Origin: Magnaporthiopsis rhizophila
Lineage: Eukaryota; Ascomycota; Sordariomycetes; Magnaporthales; Magnaporthaceae
NCBI GenBank assembly: GCA_003049465.1
Contig: PYSS01000008.1
Location: forward strand, 62,001-126,000
Reading direction: 5' to 3'
Length of the DNA stretch: 64,000 nucleotides
Numbering within the stretch: position 1 is the stretch's first letter; each line of letters begins with the position of its first letter. Under the pieces are notes generated by a model. The model ran no database searches, had not been told where the DNA came from, and worked only from the letters and a program-made list of their open reading frames with translations. Positions 45,985 through 56,824 of this stretch are shown one piece after another. The position numbers and the translations under genes are program-made.

Positions 45985-47862
45985 TTTTAACTGATCCTGT
46001 TCAGTATTTACCGGAGGTACAAGCAATAAGCAATTATATCAATCGCAGCTAAGGAAATTAAAACCGTTACCATTAATAATAAGGATTATGATAATCCTGC
46101 TACCGTTTTGAAGGTCCTTATCGAAAAATTCGAAAAATTTAAAAAATAGCCCAAAATTATTTCCATTTATAAGTTTCTTATCCCGGATAAATACGATAGG
46201 AAGGAAAGCAAGTTCAAAATCTCTTTTATAAAATATAAAAGTTATTTTAAGTTTTATTAAGATAATTTCCAGAACGATTATTAGAAAGTGGCTTATGCTA
46301 TTATTTATTTCGATGGTAAAATTAAGGACTAATTCGAGCCTGTATGGGCCGATTATTTTAAGGGAAATAATAAATTAAGCGAATTTATCAAGCTGGTATT
46401 TGCGGATTTCGATAAGTTTGGCAAAAAAGTTGCCAAAATGTTCGGGCAGGTGGATAAAAAGCAAGTGGCCGAGAAAAAGCTATTTTAGTTGCGCCAGAAA
46501 GGACCAGCATTTATTTATGCCGCTAAATTCCAGCAATTTGTTAATAAATTTGATTGAACGGAAAATACCAAAATATTTTAGTTTTATTAAGGATTAAAGG
46601 ATAATATAAAAAATCAGCTGGCTAAAAAAAAGGCTTAAAGATTTTGTTAATTATATTACCAAAAATATTTATATTAGCGATAAATTATATAAATAATACC
46701 TGGAAAAAAAGTTTAGCAACCCCAGCCAGTGTAACAAAATAACAAAACAAATCAAAAAAAAGCCAGATAATAATAATCTATTATGTATGGAACGCATTTA
46801 AAACACATAGATTTATTTACAGGGGCCATATACCCCCAGCAGCAAAAAAAAATAGCACGGAAAACAAAAGCATATTAAATAATAAAATGCTAAAAATAGG
46901 AACTATTTTAAATACAGATAATAAAGGTATATTAAAAAGGATTATCCTTAAAGATAGTTTGCAATTATCCGATGCATGGACCAGGAAAAAACCCTGTGTT
47001 TCGGAGCTTTATTTAGCTAAATTTACTGTTTCGATAATAGGTGCCTTACGCATAAATTGGACAAGGACGGAACCGGGTGGTACCCCCAGCAAAAGGTTGC
47101 CGCAACCCGATAAACCAGTTAGTCAAAAGCCGGTTATAATAAATGCAAAAATAAAAAAACAACGGAACCCAAGGAGCCGGAAAACAATGGGTTAAACAAA
47201 ATACCTATAACAATCGAACTTAGCGAGCTGAAAAAGCAACCGGTACACCCACCAGCGGTAGCACTAAAACCTTATAAAAAGAACAGCATATTATCCAGCA
47301 AACCCTAGCGATATTTAAGGGCCTATCAGCTTAAAAAAAAGTATCAGAAACATTTATTAAAAACAGCAATAAAAAAAGCCTCGATACCAACACTAAAATT
47401 GACCAAAAATCACTTGGATAAATATACCTAACCCGAGGGTTAAAAAAAAAATATTTCAAGCTGGGCAAATTGTAGGCATCCGCGAAAAAAAACCCCAAAA
47501 AATACAAAAAGCAGCGCACAAAAATAATAAATAAAGGAAAAACATATACCATGCTTAAAGATAAAAACAAAATGTTCTACCGAGGGGTTTATATTTATAT
47601 TTATAAAATGCCGGCGTATTTATTACTCGAGATATGGCCTAATAATTTGAAGGGGTCCGGAAATTACAAGCTATATTATAGGGTGCCCACAATAGGGGAT
47701 AACGGTCGGTGCCTGGATTAGGGCCGAAATAATTAAACCGTTATTTATTATGAGGAAAATATATATTAGGCACAGTATTAAGAAAATAACCCGTTCCTAT
47801 ACCAGTAAAATTATATAATTAGTGGGGATTATAAAGATTTAGCAATAAATAGCCCGGGGCAC
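45985..47862 (+). pseudogene. gag remnant of element A
   Basis: After the LTR comes 'ttttaactgatcctgttcag', shared with the other elements here. A multiply stopped Gag frame follows. Fragments such as 'KFGKKVAKMFGQVDKKQVAEK' (46417-46485) and 'FIYAAKFQQFVNKFD' resemble the gypsy Gag capsid domain. A zinc-knuckle remnant lies near 46900, with Cys/His replaced by Tyr. Stops are mostly TAG/TAA where Gln or Trp is expected. The region is cut at 47862 by insertion of an LTR_B-bearing element after GGCAC. Confidence 0.8.
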
Positions 47863-48339
47863 TGTTATAACCACAGCAGGCAGGGGACAGAGGGGCTGGG
47901 GCTAAACCCCAGCGGAACACCCTTACCCCGCAATTATAAAGGACAGGGACCGAATAACTAAGGCCAAGCTGGCACAGAAAATCATGTGATTAGGTATTTA
48001 CCTAAGCAAGGGTGATATATAAAATATAAATATATCACACATATTACCAGGCAGGGTATTGATATGTTTGATATAAACATATCAAATATAGCACAAATAT
48101 AATATAAAAATTTACGGGTATATAAGGAGGGATTTTTTATTGTATTGGTTAAACCTTAATTAAAATTTCGGCATTAATTAACCTAAATTAGTTTCAAAAT
48201 ATTTCTTTGGGTAAGCAATAACAAATAATTATTTTATTAAAATTTCCAAATTTTGTGCAAGGCGATTTTGTAACCCAATAATGCTTAATACTGCCCTTAA
48301 ATACCTTACCTTAAAAACAAAAAGCCTGTAATTATAATA
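47863..48339 (+). repeat. 5' LTR of a family B element
   Basis: A 477-bp LTR starting TGTTATAACCACAGCAGG and ending ATTATAATA, clearly homologous to the LTRs at 45343 and 55213. It is followed by 'ttttaactgatcctg' and a new Gag start, so it is a 5' LTR. A matching family B 3' LTR is not found before 54850, where an LTR_A occurs instead. Confidence 0.8.
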
Positions 48340-50450
48340 TTTTAACTGATCCTGTTTAGCATTTACCGAAAATAATAAGCAATAATAATTATAGCAATTG
48401 TAACCAAAAAAAATCAAAATCGTTACTATTAATAATATAAATTATAATAATTTTGCCTTAATTTTGAAAGTTTTTATCGAAAAGTTTGAGGAATTTAAAA
48501 AATAGCCCAAAATTATTTCTATTTATAAGTTCACCATTTTAAATAAATATAATAAAAAGAAAGGCAAATTTAAAAATTTTTTTACGAAATACAAAAGTTA
48601 TTTTAAATTTTATCAGGATAAATTTCAGAACGATTATCAGAAAATGGCTTATACCGTTATTTGTTTTAACGGCAAAGTTAAGGATTGGTTCAAATTTATA
48701 TGAGCTAATTATTTTAAGGGAAATAATAAATCGAGCAAATTTATTAAACTAATTTTTGCGAATTTTGAAAAGTTTGGCAAAAAAATTGCCAAAATATTCG
48801 GATAGGTGGATAAAAAACGGGTAGCCGAAAAAAAGTTATTTTAGCTGCGCCAAAAAGGTTTAGCATCCATTTATACCGCCAAATTCCAGCAATTTGTTAA
48901 TAAACTCGATTGGATAGAAAATACCAAAATATTTTAGTTTTACCAGGGATTAAGGGATAATATAAAGGATAAATTGGCTAAGGAAAAAAGGCCCAAAAAT
49001 TTTGTTAATTATATTACCAAAACTATCCGTATTAATAATAAATTATATAAATAATACCTGAAAAAAAAGGTCCAGTAACCCCAGCCAGCATAATAAAGCA
49101 ATAAAACAAACCAAAAAAAAGCCAAATAATAATAACTTATTGCGCACGGAATATATTTGGAATTTATAAATTTATTTGCAAGGGTTATATACTTTTAGTA
49201 ACAAAAAAAGCAGCACAAAAAACAGAAGTATATTAAATGGCAAAACGCCAAAAACGAAAAATATTTCAAATACGGATAATAAGGATATATCAAAAAAAAT
49301 TGTTCCCAAAAATAGCTTATAATTACCCGATACACGAATCAAAAAAAAACCTTATATCCAAAAATTTTATTTAGCTAAATTTATTATTTTAATAACGGAT
49401 ATCTCATGCATAAATCAGATAAGGACAGATTAGGTTAATACCCCTAATAATATTTGGCTGTTACCCGATGGATCGATAAATCGGACTAGATACCCACGAT
49501 AGCCGAACTTGAAAAATTAAAAAAATAAAAAATGCGGGAAATCACCCCTGGCAATAATCCTAAAGCTTTACAAAAGGAATAATGCGCCCTCCAGCAAATT
49601 TTAGCAATATTTAGGGGCCTATTAACCTAAAACAAAATATCAAATATATCGGTCAAAAATAATAAAAAAAATTTCGACCAAAAACCGCTTGGTTAAACGT
49701 ATTTAACCAAAGGATCGGATAGCAAAAATTTCGAGCTGGGCAAATTTTGGGCATCCGCAAAAAATAACCCTAAAAAGCACAAAAAGCAAAGTACGGAAAT
49801 AACGGGTGAAAAAAAAACATACGCCACGGTTAGCAATAAAAATAAAGCATTTTATTAAAAAATTTACACTTATATTTATAAGGTGCCGGTATATTTATTA
49901 TTCAAAATATGGCCCAATAATCCAAAAGGATTTGGAGATTGCAAATTGTACCGCAGGATACTTGCAATAAAAAATAACGGTTAGTGCCTGGATTAGGGCC
50001 GAAATAACCAAACTGTTATTTATTACGAAAAAAATATGCACCAAGCACGGTATTGGAAAAATAACCCATTCCTATACCAATAAAACTATATAATTAGCAA
50101 AAATTATAAAAATTTAGCAATGAACAGCAAAAGGCACGCAGGAATTTTTTGGGCAAAATATTTATATTACGATTATAGTAATTATTTGTTTAAAAAGCTG
50201 AAAAACGATTGGTTTCCAGTAAAAAACAGCAAAAAACCTCGAGGCCTGCCCAGGCAAAAGTGGCAATTGCCTAAATGGCAGATCGTGTTACAAAACCGTA
50301 TCAAAAAAACGGCAATATTTGCCCTAATACCCTATTATTTTATAACATATATAACAGGGTTGCTGCTGCATTATATTTATAAAAAGCCAAAATATAAATA
50401 TTATACCGAAAAAAAAGCCAAAAATTAGCAGATTGGATAATTATATCCCG
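48340..50450 (+). pseudogene. gag and following region of B element, heavily mutated
   Basis: A second copy of the Gag region, parallel to 45985-47862, with numerous in-frame TAA/TAG codons. The zinc knuckle at about 49255-49310 reads 'YFKYG..GYIKKNC', with two of the CCHC Cys and the His converted to Tyr. Past 49500 the frame continues through sequence that also exists in element A; its function is unclear. A short intact frame at 50120-50428 is part of it. Confidence 0.75.
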
Positions 50451-53400
50451 GTTACCAGTATAAACCAAAAAATTAAAATGTTTTACCGGAATAAAGGCTT
50501 AATATGGACGGAAAAAAAACAAACCAAAAGGATTTTAACAAAAACCATAGCAAATTATCCATTTTATATCAGGAAAATGGTTATATAATAAGGATAACAG
50601 TTAATAGCAATGGTTAATTGCGGATCCAACGGAAATTATATTGCACCAGGAACGGTAATAAAATACGGTATACCGATATATCGGAAATAATAGCTATATA
50701 GTTTCGGAACCGTAAAAAAGGAACCAATTATTTATAATAGTAAAATAATTAATTTAAAAATAAATCGATTAGGTTCGAAATTTTAGGGAAAATTTATAAG
50801 GTTACTCTAAATATTATAAATATAAAAGGAAAAAAAACCTAATTTTGGGTTTCGCCTGGTTTAAAAAATTTAATCCCCTAATAGATTAGGTTTCGGAGGA
50901 AATCCAATGGAGGAAATTATTATCGGAAAACGAGAAAGCCTAATAGCCACGGGCCCCGGACTATGGAAAATAAAACCAGACAGGATTACTGTAATAATAG
51001 CAAAATTTGGCAATTAATCCTGGCAAATTGTACTAACAAATGTGCAATTATCAGGCAGCATTAACCTTAATAACAAAAAACCCCGGAAATAAAAATAAGG
51101 CTGTAAAAGAAATTATAACTGAAATTATAATTTAAAAAAGGCATAATCAAGGTTAATAATTAAAGAACAAAAACGGCAAAGGATTACAACCAAGGGTATA
51201 ATTTGCCTGATAAATAGGCATATTAGCACTTAAAAAATGTTTCCGAAAAATATTATCGGTATTGGAGGCTGTTCCAGAAAAATTTGGCAATAAAATTTCC
51301 GGAATGTAAACCGTTTAATTACGAAATTAAGCTTAAACCGGAAATATAATTCAGTTACGAAAAGCTGTACCGGTTAAATCCCAAATAACAAAGATTATTG
51401 CGAGAATAATTTGCGGAAAACCTGAAATAAGGTATTATTCGATTTTCGGATTTTCCCGTGGGATATGGAATATTGTTTGTTTTTAAAAAAAATGGAGAAA
51501 AACGGATATATATTGATTACCGTTTGCTAAATAAAGCTATAATAAAGGATCGGTATTTTTTGCTTTTTATTAATAAGCTACAAAATAGGCTCGATAAGGC
51601 CAAATAGTTTATAATTTTGAACTTATGCAAAATATATAGCCTGTTAAAGGTTAAAAAAGGAAACGAATAAAAAATTGCCTTCCAAATTCGGCTAAAAACG
51701 TATAAATTGCTGGTAATAATTTTCGGGCTTATTAATGCACCGGTTATATTTCAGCGGATAATTAACCATATATTATGGAAATATTTGGATATTTACACAT
51801 TTATTTACCTGAATAATATCCTGGTTTTTTCGGAAATACTGAAAAAATATAAAAAGTACGTGTATAAAGTTTTACAAAAGCTGCAAAATGCAAAGCTTTT
51901 AGTTAAACCCGAAAAATGCATGTGGCATATATAAAAAATAATTTTTTTAAAATATATAATTATACCGGGTTAAATATGGATAAAACCAAAAAAATGCAAA
52001 CGGTAAAAAAATAACGCAAACCAATTAATGCCAAAAAAAATACGGGGCTTTTTGGGTTTTTTAAATTTTTACCAACGGTTTATCCGGAATTTTAGCAAAA
52101 TAGCGCTTTTATTTATAAATTTTACCAAAAATAATTATTAGTTTTATTAGGGAATGCAAAAATAAAAGGTTTTTAACCTGCTAAAAAAAGCGATAATATA
52201 AAAACCAATATTAGCTTTATCAAACTTAGACAAACCTTTTAAAATTAAGATTAATATATTAAATTTTGCGATCGGAGCCTAATTTAACCAATAAAATAAT
52301 AACAGAAAGCTGCACCCTTATATTTTTTTATTGCATAAACTTAATAAACCGAAACTAAATTATCCGATTTATAATAAAAAGTTTATAATTATTATTTGAG
52401 CATTGGAAAAATAAAGGGTGTATTTATGCCAAACGAATTATTAGGTGGTGGTTTATACGGATTATAAAAACTTAGCACATTTTACCACCTGCTAAATGCT
52501 AAACAAATAACAAATCCGGTAAAGCCAGTTTTTTTAGGATTATAATTTTAAGATCGAATATAAAAAAGGATCGGAAAACGGATAAGCAAATGCTTTAAGC
52601 CACTAACCGAATCACGAGGATAAAATACCGCCAAAAACGCACACAGTTTTAGCTCAGAAAGCAGACGGGTTTTTGGTTCCAGCATAATAAATGCTAATAA
52701 AAATTATACTTTAAAAAAAAAGGACCCTTGAAAAAATCCAGCAAATCTACGGCCAAAGGGTTTATAAATATTAAAGGGTAACCAAAACCTGGAAAAGATT
52801 ACAGCAATACCACGGGTTTATAAATATCCGAGCCATAATCCGAAAAGCAATTAAAAATTGCAAAAGCTGCGCCAAAAATAAAACCAGCAGGCACAAATTT
52901 TACGGATTATTATAACCCTTATTAGCACCTAATAAGGTATAACAAAAAATTACGATAAATTTTGTAATTAAACTTTCTAAATCCAAATTTTTTTTGACAA
53001 ATATCCAGTATAATAGCATTTTGGTAATGGTAAACAGGCCTACCAAATATGCCCTGTTTCTACCATATAAGCAAAGCAGCAATACCACAAAACTGGTATA
53101 CGTTTTTATTAGGAACGTGATTTTAAAGCACAGGATACCTAACAAGCTGATTACGGATCGAAACAAATTATTTATTAGCAAATTCTGGAGGGCTTTAATA
53201 ACCAAACTTAAAGCAAATATGCATTATCAACAGTTTATTATTCCAAAATGGATAGGCAAACGAAGCGAACAAATCAAACCATAAAATAATATTTATATTA
53301 TTATATTAATTATAAACAAACTAATTAAGTACAATTATTTTTATAGCCTAATTCGCCTATAATAATTCGGTATATAAACATACAAAAATTATTTTGTTTT

Positions 53401-54153
53401 TTGCAAATTATAAATTTATATTTACGGTATATAAAAAACCCAGGGCAAAAAAAAATATTTTAATAGCGGAAATACAGGTTATTAAAATGGCCAAATTATA
53501 TAAGCACCTGCAGAAAAAGCTCGAAAAATTTCGGAAATATATAACCACCCAAACAAATAAAAAAAAACTCGAGGAACCAACCTTTAAAAAAGGGGATAAC
53601 GTTTATTTTTTGCGCTATAATATCAAAATAAAACGGTTAAATAATAAGCTGAATTATAAAAAATTCGGACCGTTCAGGGTTAAAAAAATAATTTTGCTAA
53701 TTAATTATAAATTTTAATTATCACCAATTATAAAAATCCATTTTATTTTTTATATTTTTTTGCTAAAACCAGCACTGCCTGGTTCGGAAAACACGAAATT
53801 AATAAAAATTAACCCAAACCAAAAATAAAAAATCAAAGAAATTTTTAATAATAAAATATAATACCGCAAATGGTGGTACCTGATTAAATAAATAGGGTAT
53901 AAATATAAATATAATATATAAAAAAAACCTTATAAATTGCCAGAAAGTTTTATAAAAGTATCGGCAAAAACAATTATAAGGAAATTAGTAAAAAAAATAT
54001 ATATTAATCGAACTGAAAAGCATAAACTTTTCTGTTTGGTTAATTAGGTTATATTAAAAATCGAACCCAAAACTTTTCGATAAGGATCAAAATGCATTAT
54101 TATTATATTATACAACCTACAAAAATTATTAAAAGCCTGTCAAATTTACCAGA
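50451..54153 (+). pseudogene. pol remnant: RT, RNase H, integrase, chromodomain
   Basis: Ty3/gypsy Pol order is recognisable through many stops. Reverse transcriptase spans about 51200-51960 ('[18 protein letters not shown]', then 'FIYLNNILVFS', where the catalytic YLDD has become YLNN). RNase H-like sequence covers about 52240-52560. Integrase lies at about 52740-53300, with HHCC remnant 'NCKSCAKNKTSRHKFYG' and DDE-core remnants 'SILVMVNRPTKYALFL' and 'KLITDRNKLF'; both Asp-to-Asn changes fit G-to-A mutation. A C-terminal domain covers 53394-53717 and a chromodomain about 53840-53960 ('YRKWWYLIK'). The chromodomain places it among chromoviruses. The short stretch before about 50900 has no clear assignment; an aspartic protease would be expected there but is not recognisable. 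Confidence 0.85.
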
Positions 54154-54734
54154 TTAAAAAAGGATACGCAGGTTAAGGTTAGGATTAATCCTGAACTTGC
54201 CCCAGCCAGAAAACAAAAAAGCAAAATCGGGAGCGGGCAAATTAGGAAAGGCAAACAGGGCTGATAAATTTGCCTGCACCGCCTTTTTTTACTTAATATG
54301 CTTCAATTCCTTTATATTGTCAATTTTACAAAATAAAGCACAAAACTTCTTTTTTAACTAAAAATCCTTTTATTTCCGAAAATGCTCGAGGCAATTGTAA
54401 AAAGTGCGATGCTTTTTTTTATACAATTATCGAAAGCTTGGCGCTTTTCCTTAATAGCCCTAACCTTGGCCTCCATTTATTAATATTAATAACCGATAAT
54501 ATAAAATTGTGCCGGAAAAAAACCAAAAATATTGCATTTAAAACGGTTAATGCGAAGGTATTTTACGCAACAAAACGAGTTTTGAAAAATAGCAAAATAT
54601 TTCTCCCGTTTAAAAACCTTATAATAATAAAAGCAAAAAGGCATCGTAATAAAAAATACAAAAACCAAAGCAAGCAGGTTCTTGTACTAAAGGGCTTTTT
54701 TTGCAAAAAAGCATTTCTGTACCCGGCCAAACAT
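54154..54734 (-). pseudogene. antisense ORF between chromodomain and 3' LTR (first copy)
   Basis: The minus strand carries a decayed reading frame of about 190 codons starting 'MFGRVQK' at 54734. It is co-linear with the frame at 63153-62587 in element C. Matching pieces, in order: a Cys-containing segment ('FQNSFCCVKY' here, 'RNFSRCVKC' there); 'NIFGFFPAQFYIIGY' versus 'NVFGLTPKQFRFIGN'; a Lys/Glu-rich helical stretch; 'NIKELKHIK.KKA' versus 'SVKELERVKQKKA'; and 'PDFAFLFSGWGKFRINPNLN' versus 'PDFPFLPFNWDKLRIYPDLN'. It is broken by several stops and frameshifts. It lies tail-to-tail with the end of pol. I know of no named function. Confidence 0.65.
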
Positions 54735-54849
54735 TTTATCAAAGCCAAAATGGGTAAAGGAAAAAAAAGAAAATTTACCGGCCGATAAAAAAAAGGAGGG
54801 AAAGGTGCAATTATGGCCAAAAGGGCTTGGCTTTAAAAAGGGGACCTAA
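54735..54849. other. pre-LTR segment with polypurine tract
   Basis: The segment immediately before the LTR_A at 54850 contains 'aaaaaggggacc' (about 54835-54846), a likely polypurine tract for plus-strand priming. The equivalent position in element C (63255-63267) has 'aaaagggaaaacc'. Confidence 0.55.
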
Positions 54850-55212
54850 TATTATAACTATGCTACGCACGGAAAGGACAAAAAGGCTAAGGCTAACCCC
54901 CAGCGCTATACTTTAACCCCGCGGCAGGGCAGCGCAATAGGTTACATAATTTCAAAAGGATCTCTGAATCTGTTAACAAAAATAACAGATCCACAAATCC
55001 AAAAAAGGATCTTTGGATCTATTAACAAAAACAACAGATCCACAAATCCAAAAAAACCTAATAGGAAAATATCCAACTATAAAAAGGACGGACTTCCCAA
55101 ATACTAAGGTAATTCTTAACTAAGGCCTCGGTATCAGTTAACCTAAATTAGTTTCAAAGCATCCCTTTGGGCAAACAATAACAGATAATATTCTTACCAG
55201 ACCCCAGATCAT
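54850..55212 (+). repeat. 3' LTR of element A, interrupted
   Basis: Begins TATTATAACTATGCTACGC (mutated TGTTACGACCACGCTACGC) and follows the 45064 LTR_A sequence, including the twin 'ggatct...gttaacaa' segment. It stops at 55212 within the LTR where another family B element begins. The remainder of this LTR should lie beyond the window. Confidence 0.8.
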
Positions 55213-55677
55213 TGTTACAACCGCAGCTGGCAGGGGACAGAAGGGCTGGGACTAGCCCCAACGGGGATGTTTTTATCCTGCAGTTATGAAGGCCAAGGGC
55301 CGAATGACTAAGGCCAGACTGGCGCAAAGAGTTATATGATTAGATATTTATCTAAATACGGGTGATATGTTTGTTATGAATATAACAAATATAATATAGT
55401 GATATATTTATTATAAACATAACAAATATAACGCAAATATAATATAAAAATCCAGGGATATATAAAAAAAGGGTTTTTATTATATTAGATAATTTAATTA
55501 AAGCCTCGGTATTAGTTAACCTAAATTAGCTCCAAAACACCCCTTTGGGTAAGCAATAACAGATAATATTCCTATCAAACCCCAGATCTCGTGCAAAAAG
55601 ATTTTGCAAAACCCAGTACTGCTTAACACCGCCCCTAAATGCCTTATTCTAAAAGCAAAAAGTTTATAATTATAATA
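55213..55677 (+). repeat. 5' LTR of a second family B element (B2)
   Basis: 465 bp, starting TGTTACAACCGCAGCTGG and ending ATTATAATA, closely matching the solo LTR at 45343. It is followed by the shared 'ttttaactgat' leader and a Gag start, so it is a 5' LTR. The expected target duplication (ATCAT or similar) at the other end is outside the window. Confidence 0.82.
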
Positions 55678-56332
55678 TTTTAACTGATTTTGTTTAGCAC
55701 TTGCCAAAAATAACAAGCAATAATAATTATGGTAATTATAACCAAAAAAATCGAAATTATTATTATTAATGGCACGGATTATAATAATCCTGCTTTAGCC
55801 TTGAAAACCTTTATCGAAAAGTTTGAGAAATTTAAAAAGCAGCCTAGAACCATTCCTATTTATAAATTTCCTACTCCGGACAAATATAACAAAAAAAAAG
55901 GCAAATTTAAGATTTTTTTTACGAAATGCAAAAGCTATTTCAAATTTTACCAGGACAGCTTCCAAAATGATTACCAAAAAATAGCTTATATTGCTACCCA
56001 TTTTAATAGCAAAATTAAGGATTAGTTCAAACCTATATAGGCCAATTATTTTAAAAAAAAATAATAAATCGAATAAATTTACCAAGCTAATTTTTGCAAA
56101 TTTCGAAAAGTTCGGCGAAAAAATTGCCAAAATATTCGGGCAGGTGGATAAAAAGCGAATAACCGAAAAAGAGTTATTTTAGCTGTGCTAAAAAAGCCCA
56201 ATATCAATTTATACTGCCAAATTCCAGCAATTTATTAATAAATTTAACTGAACAAAAAATACCAAAATATTTCAGTTTTACCAGGGATTAAAGGATAATA
56301 TAAAAGATAAATTGGCCAAAAAAAAGGCCGAA
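55678..56332 (+). pseudogene. gag of element B2, first part
   Basis: A Gag frame open for about 100 codons (55729-56025) with 'KTFIEKFEKFKKQP' and 'KYNKKKGKFKIFFTK', then stops at expected Trp/Gln positions. It is interrupted after CCGAA (56328-56332) by element C and resumes at 63767. Confidence 0.8.
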
Positions 56333-56824
56333 TATTACAATCACAGCTGGCAGGGGACAGGAGGGCTGGGGCTAACCCCCAGCGGGACGCCTCTACCCTG
56401 CAGTTATGAAAGCCAGGGGCCGAATGACCAAAACTAAGCTAAAAAAAGGAAGTTACGTGATCAGGCACTTACCTAAGCACGGGTAATATGTTTGATATAT
56501 TCGCTATATAACATAACAGATATAGCAGATATAGCACAATAATATGTTTGCTATATAATATGGCAAACATAGCAAATATAGCACAAATATAATAAAAAGG
56601 GGTTACTGGTATATAAAGTAAAGGGTTCTTATTGTGTTAAATAAATTTTTAACTAAGGCCTCGGTATTAGTTAACCTAAGTTAGTTTTAAGGCATTTTTT
56701 TGGGCAAATAATCGAGATTTTTGTTATTATCCCAGTTTTTAGCACAAGCAATTTTGTGAAAACCTTATTACTTAACGCCTTTTTTAACATACCTTACTCT
56801 AAAAGCAGAGAACCGTTTGTAACA
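56333..56824 (+). repeat. 5' LTR of element C
   Basis: 492 bp, starting TATTACAATCACAGC (mutated TGTTACAACC) and ending TTTGTAACA. Its distal part has many more T-for-C changes than the 3' LTR. A short TATATAAAG at about 56609-56617 could be the promoter TATA element. Confidence 0.85.
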
